From NCBI GenBank assembly GCA_049582805.1, contig JBAUUR010000090.1, forward strand, positions 1 to 40,512: a stretch of DNA of 40,512 nucleotides, in the 5' to 3' direction. This DNA comes from CAVXFS01 sp049582805 (GTDB lineage Bacteria; Pseudomonadota; Gammaproteobacteria; Burkholderiales; Gallionellaceae). Shown here in pieces: positions 31,406 through 39,647 of this stretch. The notes beneath the pieces were generated by a model. That model made no database searches. It had not been told where the DNA came from and saw only the letters and a list, made by a program, of their open reading frames with translations. Numbering within the stretch: position 1 is the stretch's first letter; every line of letters starts with the position of its first letter. The position numbers were made by a program, and so were the translations under genes.

Positions 31406-32868
31406 TGGGCAAGCCAACCGGATTCATGGAATTTGACCGTCTGAGCGAGCCATACCTGCCGGTCAGGCAGCGCGTCAAAAATTACCAGGAGTTCGTGCTG
31501 CATCTGGATGACGAACAGGCCAAGGTGCAAGGCGCGCGCTGCATGGACTGCGGCATCCCGTTCTGCACCAGCGGCTGCCCGGTCAACAACATCATTCCGG
31601 ACTGGAACGATCTGGTGTATCGCGGCAACTGGAAGCAGGCACTGGAGGTGCTGCATTCCACCAACAACTTTCCGGAGGTCACCGGCCGCATCTGTCCCGC
31701 GCCGTGCGAAGAAGCCTGTACGCTGAACATCAACAATGACGCGGTCGGCATCAAATCCATCGAGCACGCCATCATCGACAAGGGCGGCGAGAATGGCTGG
31801 GTCGTTCCGCAACCGGCGGCGCACATGACCGGCAAGAAAGTCGCCATCGTCGGCTCCGGTCCCGCAGGCCTGGCGGCGGCGCAGCAGCTTGCCCGCGCGG
31901 GTCATGCGGTCACTGTGTTCGAAAAAAACAGCCGCATCGGCGGCCTGCTGCGTTACGGCATCCCCGACTTCAAGCTGGACAAGCGTCTGATCGACTGGCG
32001 CTTGGCGCAACTGGAAGCAGAGGGCATCAAATTCCAGGCCAATACCTTTATTGGACAGGACGCGCCGGGCAACGGTGTTGCCAATGAGGCGAAGAAGAGC
32101 ATTGCGCCGAAAGATCTGTTGAAAAAATTCGACGCCGTGATCCTGGCGGGCGGCGCGGAACAGCCGCGCGATTTGCCGGTGCCGGGACGCGACCTGGACG
32201 GTATTCATTTCGCGCTGGAATTCCTCATACCCCAGAACAAGCAAGTGGCGGGCGATGGCAAGAACCCGATCAGCGCGAAGGGCAAGCATGTCGTCGTCAT
32301 CGGCGGCGGCGACACCGGCTCCGATTGCGTGGGCACTTCCAATCGCTACGGCGCAGCCTCGATTACCCAGATCGAAGTGATGGCGCGCGCGCCGGAACAT
32401 GAGAACAAGCCGATGGTCTGGCCCTACTGGCCGCTCAAGCTGCGCACCTCCAGTTCGCATGAGGAAGGCTGCGAGCGCGACTGGGCGATCGCCACCAGGG
32501 AATTCACCGGAAAGGATGGCAAGGTCTCCCGTCTCAATGCGGTGCGCGTCGAATTCAAGGACGGCAGGATGCAGGAATTGCCGGGCAGCGAGTTCGAGAT
32601 CAAGGCCGACCTGGTGCTTCTGGCGATGGGCTTCACCAACCCGCTGCAACAGGTACTGGATGCATTCGGAGTGGAAAAGGATGCGCGCGGCAACGCCAAG
32701 GCAACGACCGATGGTGCGGAGTGCTACCAGACCAATGTGGACAAGGTGTTCGCCGCTGGCGACATGCGCCGCGGCCAGTCGCTGGTGGTGTGGGCGATCC
32801 GCGAGGGCCGCCAGGCTGCCCGCGCTGTAGATGAATACCTGATGGGCAGCTCCGTATTGCCCCGCTAA
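31405..32868 (+). CDS. gltD: Glutamate synthase (NADPH), small subunit
   Basis: A 487-residue FAD subunit that takes electrons from NADPH and passes them through iron-sulfur clusters to GltB. The N-terminal cysteine region is CMDCGIPFCTSGCPVNN and GRICPAPCEEACTLNI. The FAD motif is VAIVGSGPAGLAAAQQLARA, the NADPH motif is VVVIGGGDTGSDCVGTSNR, and the C-terminal FAD contact region is VFAAGDMRRGQSLVVWAIREG. Its start overlaps the gltB stop by one base. It is a paralogue of the flavoprotein at 3595-5220 but has no ferredoxin tail. Confidence 0.96.
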   Translation: MGKPTGFMEFDRLSEPYLPVRQRVKNYQEFVLHLDDEQAKVQGARCMDCGIPFCTSGCPVNNIIPDWNDLVYRGNWKQALEVLHSTNNFPEVTGRICPAPCEEACTLNINNDAVGIKSIEHAIIDKGGENGWVVPQPAAHMTGKKVAIVGSGPAGLAAAQQLARAGHAVTVFEKNSRIGGLLRYGIPDFKLDKRLIDWRLAQLEAEGIKFQANTFIGQDAPGNGVANEAKKSIAPKDLLKKFDAVILAGGAEQPRDLPVPGRDLDGIHFALEFLIPQNKQVAGDGKNPISAKGKHVVVIGGGDTGSDCVGTSNRYGAASITQIEVMARAPEHENKPMVWPYWPLKLRTSSSHEEGCERDWAIATREFTGKDGKVSRLNAVRVEFKDGRMQELPGSEFEIKADLVLLAMGFTNPLQQVLDAFGVEKDARGNAKATTDGAECYQTNVDKVFAAGDMRRGQSLVVWAIREGRQAARAVDEYLMGSSVLPR

Positions 32869-32881
32869 CTGAAAGAGGAAA

Positions 32882-33946
32882 ATGAATTTCAAGCTGAAAA
32901 ACGATACCTTCCTGCGCGCCCTGCTGCGCCAACCGACGGACTACACGCCGCTGTGGATGATGCGCCAGGCAGGACGTTACCTGCCGGAATACTGCGCCAC
33001 GCGCAAGCGTGCCGGCAGCTTCCTCAATCTGTGCAAGAGCCCGGACATGGCAACGGAAGTGACTTTGCAACCGCTGGATCGTTTTCCGCTGGATGCCGCA
33101 ATCCTGTTTTCCGACATCCTGACGGTACCGGATGCAATGGGTCTCGGCCTGTATTTTTCCGAAGGCGAAGGTCCCAGGTTCGAGCGCCCCTTGCGTGACG
33201 AGGCCGCGATCAGGGCTTTGCATGTGCCGGACATCGGCAGCGCATTGAAATACGTCACCGATGCCGTGTCACAGATACGCAAGGCACTGGACGGACGCGT
33301 GCCGCTGATCGGTTTCTCCGGCAGCCCGTGGACTTTATCCTGCTACATGGTGGAAGGCGGCGGCAGCGACGACTATGCCAAGGTCAAGACCTTGATGTAC
33401 AAGGAACCGAAGTTGATGCACCACATCCTCGACGTGACCGCGCAGGCGGTGACGGCTTACCTGAATGCCCAGATTGAAGCCGGAGCGCAAGCGGTGATGA
33501 TCTTCGACTCCTGGGGCGGGGCGCTATCGCACGCCACCTACCATGAGTTCTCGCTGGCCTACATGCAGCGCATCGTGGCCGGGTTGATCAGGGAAAAAGA
33601 TGGCGTCAGGATTCCAAACATCGTGTTTACCAAGGGCGGCGGCCTGTGGATCGACAGCATTGCCGATATCGGGTGCGATGCGGTGGGGCTGGACTGGACC
33701 ATGGACATCGGCATCGCACGCCAGAAGGTCGGCCATAAGGTGGCGTTGCAGGGCAACCTCGACCCGACCATTCTGTTCGCTACCCCGGAAGTCATCCGCG
33801 CCGAAGCTGAGAAGGTGCTCGCCAGTTACGGGTACGGTAGCGGCCACGTGTTCAATCTGGGCCATGGCATCTCCCAGTTCACCGACCCTGACAACGCAGC
33901 GGCGCTGGTTGAAGCGGTGCATCAGTTGAGCCGCAAGTTCCACTAG
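32882..33946 (+). CDS. hemE: Uroporphyrinogen decarboxylase
   Basis: A 354-residue cytosolic enzyme that decarboxylates uroporphyrinogen III to coproporphyrinogen III in haem synthesis. The signature YTPLWMMRQAGRYLPEYCAT carries the active-site Arg residues; FSDILTVPDAMGLGLYF includes the essential Asp, and GFSGSPWTLSCYMVEGGGS and FNLGHGISQFTDP are also conserved. AAAGAGGAAA lies before the ATG. It begins 13 bp after gltD and is probably co-transcribed with gltBD. Confidence 0.97.
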   Translation: MNFKLKNDTFLRALLRQPTDYTPLWMMRQAGRYLPEYCATRKRAGSFLNLCKSPDMATEVTLQPLDRFPLDAAILFSDILTVPDAMGLGLYFSEGEGPRFERPLRDEAAIRALHVPDIGSALKYVTDAVSQIRKALDGRVPLIGFSGSPWTLSCYMVEGGGSDDYAKVKTLMYKEPKLMHHILDVTAQAVTAYLNAQIEAGAQAVMIFDSWGGALSHATYHEFSLAYMQRIVAGLIREKDGVRIPNIVFTKGGGLWIDSIADIGCDAVGLDWTMDIGIARQKVGHKVALQGNLDPTILFATPEVIRAEAEKVLASYGYGSGHVFNLGHGISQFTDPDNAAALVEAVHQLSRKFH

Positions 33947-34445
33947 GAAGTTGTTTGAAAGTTACTGCGCTTGCCATTTTTTTGCACTAAAAGTACGCAA
34001 TCCGCTCCCCGCTAAAACGGGTGGGGAGTTGTCAGCGCGGGGCTCGGAATCCTCATGTGGCTAACCAGTGCATTCCGGTTCCTGCGCTCCGGGCGCACCC
34101 AAACTGGCTACGCTCGCCACACTTTCAAATCAGCTGCCAAGGCATGTTGCATGGCTTGAACAAGGCCGCCGTTATCCCCTGCGGCTTTGGTTATTTGGGT
34201 TTTATATAGCCGGCAGTCACTTTGATTCACGTCCCGCGCCGGGTGAAAAATGATTCCAAGAAATGCTTGACATTCGAGGGGTTTTACACAGGCCTCTGTT
34301 AAATCAAGTACTGCGTTGAGTTTCCCATGCTGACCAGCGCATTGTTCGCAACATTATGTTTTCATGGGAGTAGTTTTGTGCTTGCGAAATGAGCGAACAA
34401 GCAAAACCGTATATATAATTTATACTTAACAGAGTTGTCGGCGAG
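33947..34445. other. Long intergenic region between hemE and the priA upstream boxes
   Basis: About 500 bp without a gene I can support. A short inverted repeat (ctcccc and ggggag, near 34001-34028) follows hemE but has no T-run. A 62-residue frame at 34021-34209 lacks a ribosome site and any known motif. A nine-base inverted repeat (tttgaaagt at 33955 and actttcaaa near 34123) brackets the first part. The last 60 bp are AT-rich, with TATAAT at 34414-34419 but no matching -35. It may hold a dispersed repeat or a small RNA; I cannot tell. Confidence 0.35.
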
Positions 34446-34480
34446 TTATTCACATCATTATCCACAGCTTGTGTGGACAA
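34446..34480. promoter_or_regulatory. Cluster of three DnaA boxes upstream of priA
   Basis: TTATTCACA (34446-34454) and TTATCCACA (34458-34466) both fit the strict DnaA box TTATNCACA on the plus strand. TGTGGACAA (34472-34480) is the reverse complement of TTGTCCACA, a one-mismatch box. All three fall within 35 bp, next to an AT-rich stretch (34410-34430) and 70 bp before priA. DnaA control of priA is the simplest reading; a DnaA-loading site is another. Confidence 0.7.
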
Positions 34481-34550
34481 CAAAAAATATGCAGATTAGT
34501 CAGGCTGCTGAGTGTGGTTTCGAAGAATTTGCCGCAGAAAGAATCCCTAA

Positions 34551-36743
34551 ATGCCGATAATCCGCGTCGCGCTGGATCTGCCGTTGTCAACACTTTTCGA
34601 CTATGTGTTGGCGAATGAGACCACGGTCGCTCCGGGACAGCGCGTGGTCGTGCCGTTCGGGCGCAAGCAGGTGGTCGGAGTGGCGATGGAATGCGGGGCA
34701 GATTCCGAACTGGCGGCGGAGAAAATCAAGCCTGTAGTGCGGGTGTTGGACGAGATTCCGCCATTGCCCGCCGAGTTGCTCAGCCTGTTGCGCTTTTGCA
34801 GCGATTACTACCAGCACCCGCTCGGAGCCACGGTATTGTCTGCCTTGCCGGCGCGGCTGCGTTCCTGCGAGCCGGTCACCTTCAAGAAGATGCTGCAATA
34901 CACGCTCAGCGCCAACGGGCGTGCTCTCGACCTGAGTCAACTGGCCAAACGCAAGGTGGTGCAGCAGCGCATCCTTGTGGCTCTGCAGCAGGGTCCGTTG
35001 AATGCCGCACAATTGCGTTTAATGTCGCCAAGCGCGTCGGCTGCGCTCAAGGCGTTGTTGCAAGCCGGGTGGGTGGAAACCTGCGCTATGCAGAAGGGCG
35101 TATTGCCATACGTCCCTACGATCACTTTGAATAACGCGCATACGCTGACCGATGCGCAGCAGAGTGCGGTGGATGCAGTGACACAGCAAGCGCACGGCTA
35201 TGCCTGCTTTCTGCTGCATGGCATCACCGGCAGCGGCAAGACCGAGATATATGTGCACCTGATGCATCGGATGTTGCAACAGGGCGGGCAGGTTTTGCTG
35301 CTGGTTCCTGAGATCAACCTGACGCCGCAACTGGAAAATTATTTTCGCGAGCGCTTTTCCGGTGTCGAGCTGGCCAGTTTGCACAGCGGGCTGGCGGAAG
35401 GCGTACGTGCGCAGAACTGGCTAAACGCGCAGTCCGGGCAGGCGCGCATCGTGCTCGGTACACGGCTCGCGGTGTTCACGCCTTTGCCGCAACTGGCGCT
35501 GATCATCGTGGATGAGGAGCAGGACGCCTCGTTCAAGCAGCAAGATGGTTTGCGCTATTCGGCGCGCGATGTGGCGATCTTCCGCGCCAGCCAGCGTGGC
35601 GTGCCGATTGTGCTGGGTTCAGCCACGCCCTCGCTGGAGAGCTACCACAATGCGCAAAGCGGGCGCTACCGCTTGTTGCGGCTTACCGAGCGTGCAGCAG
35701 CGCAAGCACAATTACCCACGGTGCGTTGCATTGACATCAGCCATACCGTCCTGCATCACGGCATCAGTCAGCACATGCTCAGCGCACTGGAACAGTGCCT
35801 GCAACGCGGCGAACAAAGCCTGGTGTTCATCAATCGGCGCGGCTATGCGCCGGTGCTGATGTGTGCCGCATGCGGCTGGTTGTCCGGCTGCCCGAATTGC
35901 GCGGGCAAGCTGGTGCTGCATTTGCACGACAAGCGCTTGCGCTGCCACCATTGCGGCTATCAGGCGCGGGTGCCGCATGCCTGTCCGTCCTGTGGCAATG
36001 CCGATCTGCAACCTGTCGGCATCGGCACGCAACGCGTGGAAAATGCATTGCAGGAACGCTTTCCGGGGGCGCGCATTTTGCGGGTGGACAGGGACAGCAC
36101 ACGCAACAAGGGTGTGTGGAACGCCATGCGCCAGCAGATACACGACGAGGCGGTGGACATACTGGTGGGGACGCAGATTCTGGCAAAGGGTCATGACTTT
36201 CCAAACCTGACACTGGTCGGCGTACTCAACCCGGACAGCGCGCTTTACAGCAGCGATTTCCGCGCCTCGGAAAAATTGTTTGCGCAACTCGCGCAAGTCG
36301 CCGGGCGCGCCGGGCGCGCCGGCAAGCCGGGCGAAGTTCTGGTCCAGACCGCCTTTCCCGATCATCCGCTGTTCCGCGCGCTGGGTGAACACGATTACGA
36401 TGCGTGGGCAAAGAGCCTGCTGGCAGAACGCAAAACAGCCGGTTTTCCGCCTTTCGTATATCAGGCGATGCTGCGGGCAGAGGATAGAAATGAAGCCGAG
36501 GTGCATTCCTTCCTGCAACAGGCCCGCGAGGCCGGCATAGGCTTGTCCATGCCGGTCGAGGTATATGGCGTGGTGCCGGCTGCCATGCCGCGCCGCGCCA
36601 ACCACACCCGCGCGCAAATATTAGTGCAATGTGAATCGCGTAAACAGTTGCAGCAATTTTTGCGCACATGGAAGCCGTTGCTGGATGCGTTGCCTGTGCG
36701 AAAATTGCGCTGGTCGCTGGACATAGACCCGCTGGAATTCTGA
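34551..36743 (+). CDS. priA: Primosomal protein N' (replication restart helicase PriA)
   Basis: A 730-residue 3'-5' helicase that reloads the replisome at stalled forks. The N-terminal 3'-DNA-binding domain (RVALDLPLSTLFDYVL, GQRVVVPFGRKQVVGV) is followed by Walker A in LLHGITGSGKTEIY, Walker B IIVDEEQDASFKQQDG and SATPSLESY. The zinc domain binds through CAACGWLSGCPNC and CHHCG...CPSCG. Motifs VGTQILAKGHDFPNLTLVGV and QVAGRAGRAGKPGEVLVQT complete the helicase core. The Walker B motif reads DEEQ rather than the DEEH I know from E. coli. The upstream DnaA boxes suggest a link to replication control. Confidence 0.96.
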   Translation: MPIIRVALDLPLSTLFDYVLANETTVAPGQRVVVPFGRKQVVGVAMECGADSELAAEKIKPVVRVLDEIPPLPAELLSLLRFCSDYYQHPLGATVLSALPARLRSCEPVTFKKMLQYTLSANGRALDLSQLAKRKVVQQRILVALQQGPLNAAQLRLMSPSASAALKALLQAGWVETCAMQKGVLPYVPTITLNNAHTLTDAQQSAVDAVTQQAHGYACFLLHGITGSGKTEIYVHLMHRMLQQGGQVLLLVPEINLTPQLENYFRERFSGVELASLHSGLAEGVRAQNWLNAQSGQARIVLGTRLAVFTPLPQLALIIVDEEQDASFKQQDGLRYSARDVAIFRASQRGVPIVLGSATPSLESYHNAQSGRYRLLRLTERAAAQAQLPTVRCIDISHTVLHHGISQHMLSALEQCLQRGEQSLVFINRRGYAPVLMCAACGWLSGCPNCAGKLVLHLHDKRLRCHHCGYQARVPHACPSCGNADLQPVGIGTQRVENALQERFPGARILRVDRDSTRNKGVWNAMRQQIHDEAVDILVGTQILAKGHDFPNLTLVGVLNPDSALYSSDFRASEKLFAQLAQVAGRAGRAGKPGEVLVQTAFPDHPLFRALGEHDYDAWAKSLLAERKTAGFPPFVYQAMLRAEDRNEAEVHSFLQQAREAGIGLSMPVEVYGVVPAAMPRRANHTRAQILVQCESRKQLQQFLRTWKPLLDALPVRKLRWSLDIDPLEF

Positions 36744-36779
36744 TGCCCCATGATGAGGCTATAATGCGCAAGATGTTTT

Positions 36780-38147
36780 ATGAATGGAAGGGATAATCTA
36801 ATTCACTTCTGTTCCAATCAGTTCCGGACTCGCATGGTCAAACATCATCTTAAGGATTTCTTAAGCTCACCCCGGGGGGCAATGTACTTGATCGCCTTGT
36901 TGATACTGGCGGTAGAGTTCCTGATCATGGTGTTGATAGAAATTGTTCTAAAGCCGAAATTCGGCGCAAATGTTTCGGATTTCTTCTGGGGCATCCTGGA
37001 TCCGCTGTTGCTGATCCTTGTCGTCACTCCCTGCATTTATATCCTGACCGTGAAGCCATTGGAAAAGCAGCGGGTATTGCTTCAGCAGCAATATAAGGAA
37101 CTGAGCATCACCGCGGTCACATTCGAATCTAGGGAAGGCGTGACCGTGACCGATGCCAACAACAAAATCCTCAGGGTCAATCGCGCATTCACGGAGATAA
37201 CCGGCTATGGCAACGAGGAAGCGATCGGGAAAACGCCCGCGATCCTCCAATCGGGCCGCCATGACAAGGAATTCTACCGCAACATGTGGCAAGTGCTGGG
37301 GCGGGACGGATTCTGGAGCGGCGAAGTCTGGAACCGCAACAAGAACGGCAAGGTATATCCGGAGTGGCTGACCATCACCGCGGTTATCGGCACCGACGGG
37401 CAGGTTACCAACTATGTCGGCATCTTCTCGGATATTTCCGACCGCAAAGCCGGCGAGGAGCAATTGCGCAAACTCACCGCGCATATTCAGACCGCGCGCG
37501 AAGAAGAGAAAACCCGCATCGCGCGTGAAATCCACGACGATCTTGGCGGAACCCTGACCGCACTCAAGATGGAGACCTATCGGCTGACGGGCAAACTGTC
37601 CGGCAACACGGAGACGTCGCCGCTGCTCGAACATGTCGAGTCCATGACGCAACTGCTCGACAACGCGGTGGGCGTCACGCGGCGCGTCATCAGCGACCTG
37701 CATCCGAGCATACTCGACGATCTCGGCCTGGTGGCGGCGCTGGAATGGCAGTGCGCGCAGTTCCACAAACGAACCGGCATAGCATGCGAGGTCATTTGCG
37801 CGGAAGACAGGGATGAAGAACAAAAACTGGACAAGACCATCGCGATCAACCTGTTCCGTATTGCCCAGGAAGCGCTGACCAATGTGTCGCAGCATTCCGG
37901 CGCGACCAAAGTGCATGTCGAATTCCACCAGGATGAGGAAGAGATCATTCTATGCATCAGCGACAACGGTCGCGGCCTGCCCGAAGGGCACGTCATAGCC
38001 AAGAAATCCTATGGCGTGCGCGGCATGCGCGAGCGTGTTGCGCAATTGGGCGGACACATCACATTCGACAAACCTGCCGGCGGGGGGCTGCGCGTGACGG
38101 TCACGGTGCCGCTCTCGACGGAAACTGAAATGGAAGCCAGAACATGA
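36780..38147 (+). CDS. NarL-type sensor histidine kinase with PAS domain
   Basis: A 455-residue membrane kinase. Two membrane segments (residues about 35-57 and 70-90) enclose only a short loop, so sensing is probably not periplasmic. A PAS domain with its PAC tail covers about 108-230 (VTVTDANNKILRVNRAFTEI and VTNYVGIFSDISDRK). The HisKA_3 dimerisation helix holds the phosphorylated His in RIAREIHDDLGGTL. The ATPase part has FRIAQEALTNVSQHSGA, DNGRGLP and GVRGMRERV. Its stop overlaps the response regulator start (ATGA), so the two form a coupled pair. ATG 36834 is an alternative start. The signal is unknown; the PAS domain could bind haem, flavin or a small molecule. Confidence 0.92.
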   Translation: MNGRDNLIHFCSNQFRTRMVKHHLKDFLSSPRGAMYLIALLILAVEFLIMVLIEIVLKPKFGANVSDFFWGILDPLLLILVVTPCIYILTVKPLEKQRVLLQQQYKELSITAVTFESREGVTVTDANNKILRVNRAFTEITGYGNEEAIGKTPAILQSGRHDKEFYRNMWQVLGRDGFWSGEVWNRNKNGKVYPEWLTITAVIGTDGQVTNYVGIFSDISDRKAGEEQLRKLTAHIQTAREEEKTRIAREIHDDLGGTLTALKMETYRLTGKLSGNTETSPLLEHVESMTQLLDNAVGVTRRVISDLHPSILDDLGLVAALEWQCAQFHKRTGIACEVICAEDRDEEQKLDKTIAINLFRIAQEALTNVSQHSGATKVHVEFHQDEEEIILCISDNGRGLPEGHVIAKKSYGVRGMRERVAQLGGHITFDKPAGGGLRVTVTVPLSTETEMEART

Positions 38148-38776
38148 TCCGCATCCTGATTGCCGACGACCACGCCATCGTGCGCCACGGATTGAAACAG
38201 ATCATCGAGGACAGTGGCGAAATGCATGTGGTGGCCGAGGCCGACAGCGGCATCGAAGCGCTGCGCAAGATGCGCGAGATTACCTGCGATGCGGTGCTGC
38301 TCGACATTTCCTTACCCGACATGAGCGGTGTCGATGTACTCAAGCAGATCCATGCGGAAAAGCCGCACTTGCCGATACTGATCCTGAGCATCTACCCCGA
38401 AGACCAATACGCCATGCGCCTGATCAAGGCCGGCGCCGCCGGTTACATGACCAAGGAAAGCGCGCCATCGGAAGTGGTCAAGGCATTGCTGCGCGTAGCA
38501 GGCGGCAAAAAATACATCAACCCGGCGGTGGCAGAGTTGCTTGCCAACGAACTAGGCGCGCCGGAGGAAAAGCTCCCGCACCATCTCCTGTCCGATCGCG
38601 AATACCAGATATTCCTGATGCTGGCATCGGCGAAAACCGTTTCGGAAATTGCCGATGCTTTGGCCTTAAGCGTGAAAACCATCAGCACCTACCGCAGCCG
38701 TGTCCTGGAAAAAATGCACCTGAGCAACAACGCAGAATTGATGCGTTATGCGGTGGATAATCGCTTGGCGCAATAA
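38144..38776 (+). CDS. NarL/FixJ family response regulator
   Basis: A 210-residue DNA-binding response regulator paired with the kinase immediately upstream. The receiver has the acidic pair Asp8-Asp9 (ILIADDHAIVRHG), phosphorylated Asp54 in CDAVLLDISLPDMSG, and the conserved Lys in GYMTKESAP. The LuxR-type helix-turn-helix (LSDREYQIFLMLASAKTVSE to TYRSRVLEKMHLSNNAELM) fills the last 65 residues. A 5'-truncated near-copy lies at 39648-40160. The targets are unknown. Confidence 0.94.
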   Translation: MIRILIADDHAIVRHGLKQIIEDSGEMHVVAEADSGIEALRKMREITCDAVLLDISLPDMSGVDVLKQIHAEKPHLPILILSIYPEDQYAMRLIKAGAAGYMTKESAPSEVVKALLRVAGGKKYINPAVAELLANELGAPEEKLPHHLLSDREYQIFLMLASAKTVSEIADALALSVKTISTYRSRVLEKMHLSNNAELMRYAVDNRLAQ

Positions 38777-38983
38777 GCGTTGGCCCGTGGCGAGGCTGTT
38801 TCTGCAAATCAGGCTCAAGCGGTTGTCGGTATGCGGGTGAGATATGGATAACGAAGTAGCCTCATGCTACGAATCTAGACTTGACCCTCGCGGTTGCGGG
38901 CGCTGCAATGTGGGGAAGAATTATGTCTGCACCAAGGGGCCGGGCGCAGTTGAAGGAGTTGCCGGGGAGTATTAAGCAAAGCC

Positions 38984-39016
38984 CCGTTCGCCCTGAGCCT
39001 GTCGAAGGGTGAACGG
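38984..39016. repeat. REP-type palindromic element
   Basis: ccgttcgccct and agggtgaacgg pair (one G-T pair) around gagcctgtcga. The central gagcctgtcgaagg is the familiar core of REP elements spread through many proteobacterial genomes. Confidence 0.85.
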
Positions 39017-39028
39017 ACATTCCAAGGA

Positions 39029-39057
39029 GGGGCGACGTGAAAACGTTCGCCCCTTTT
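39029..39057 (+). terminator. Intrinsic terminator
   Basis: ggggcga (39029-39035) and tcgcccc (39047-39053), with further pairing inside the loop and one bulged base, are followed by TTTT. It would stop transcripts from the response-regulator side, about 250 bp beyond that gene. Confidence 0.65.
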
Positions 39058-39116
39058 AGTTGCCGCTGTTGCGGCGTATCATGCCTCCTGCCCAATCGAA
39101 CCAAGGAGCAGGCAAT

Positions 39117-39164
39117 ATGCGGAAACAGCGTGAAATCTACTGTCCAGGTTCATTGAGGCAATGA
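39117..39164 (+). CDS. Possible 15-residue leader ORF
   Basis: An ATG at 39117 with AAGGAG 10 bases upstream opens a frame of 15 residues (MRKQREIYCPGSLRQ). Its stop overlaps the next start as ATGA at 39161-39164. It has a better ribosome site than the gene that follows, so ribosomes could reach that gene by coupling. It is too short to judge by composition. Confidence 0.3.
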   Translation: MRKQREIYCPGSLRQ

Positions 39165-39394
39165 TGAAATTCGAAATCATCGGCGAAATTATCAACGTTG
39201 AAACTATCGCCCAAGGCAATGGAATACGCGATCTAGCCTTGTTGAGGAAACAGCACGGATTGGGCAACTGGCGCAAGAAAAAAGGCATTGCGCGGTTGAG
39301 GTTGCCGGATGGCAGTACGGCCATGGCGGAGATTCACTGGTATGAGGCCCACGGCATTGGCAAGGTAAAGTTCAAGATAAAGGAGTGGCTATGA
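39161..39394 (+). CDS. Small protein, unknown (77 residues)
   Basis: A 77-residue basic protein I do not recognise: MKFEIIGEIINVETIAQGNG, then IRDLALLRKQHGLGNWRKKK and MAEIHWYEAHGIGKVKFKIK. It looks like a small beta-rich fold with a basic helix (LRKQHGLGNWRKKKG), and similar short genes occur in many bacteria as conserved hypotheticals. GAGG lies just before it; the ATG at 39164 is an alternative start. The next gene starts inside its stop (ATGA), so they are one operon. Confidence 0.7.
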   Translation: MMKFEIIGEIINVETIAQGNGIRDLALLRKQHGLGNWRKKKGIARLRLPDGSTAMAEIHWYEAHGIGKVKFKIKEWL

Positions 39395-39615
39395 AATTTG
39401 TAGTGTGCGTTTCACGGGAAGACTGTGGCGACCTGTCCACCGACGATCTGACGCTTGGCCGTCTTTACGAAGTGACGGCCCCTGCAGACAGTCACGGTAT
39501 GGTCAGGATAATAGACGACAGCGGCGAGGATTACCTCTATCCGCAAAGCTTGTTCGAGAGCGTCGAGGTTCAGGAAAAAACGGCATCGCGTTTGCATGAG
39601 TTGTTAGCCGCATAA
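39391..39615 (+). CDS. Small acidic protein, unknown (74 residues)
   Basis: A 74-residue protein beginning MKFVVCVSREDCGDLSTDDL, with LGRLYEVTAPADSHGMVRII and DDSGEDYLYPQSLFESVEV. The pattern of a short beta-barrel with the sequence LYEV...RIIDDSGEDYLYP recalls small SH3-like proteins seen as stand-alone hypotheticals or in phage-derived regions. AAGGAG lies 6 bases upstream, and the start overlaps the previous stop. It is a real gene by these signs; the function is unknown. Confidence 0.75.
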   Translation: MKFVVCVSREDCGDLSTDDLTLGRLYEVTAPADSHGMVRIIDDSGEDYLYPQSLFESVEVQEKTASRLHELLAA

Positions 39616-39647
39616 GCGCAGCCTGTCTTGGCAAAATGTAAGATCCA

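Larger units (their letters stand above)
38777..39116. other. Intergenic region with repeats, no gene seen
   Basis: About 340 bp between the response regulator and the small genes. It contains a REP element (38984-39016) and a terminator-like hairpin (39029-39057). No frame here has a start with a ribosome site or a recognisable product. Confidence 0.5.

Noticed and set aside
28130..31417. Minus-strand open frame of 1095 codons opposite gltB
   Set aside because: It lies wholly antisense to a clear glutamate synthase gene, has no motif or ribosome site, and is explained by GC-rich codon bias.
34021..34209. 62-codon plus-strand frame between hemE and priA
   Set aside because: No ribosome site, no motif, and the region looks non-coding.
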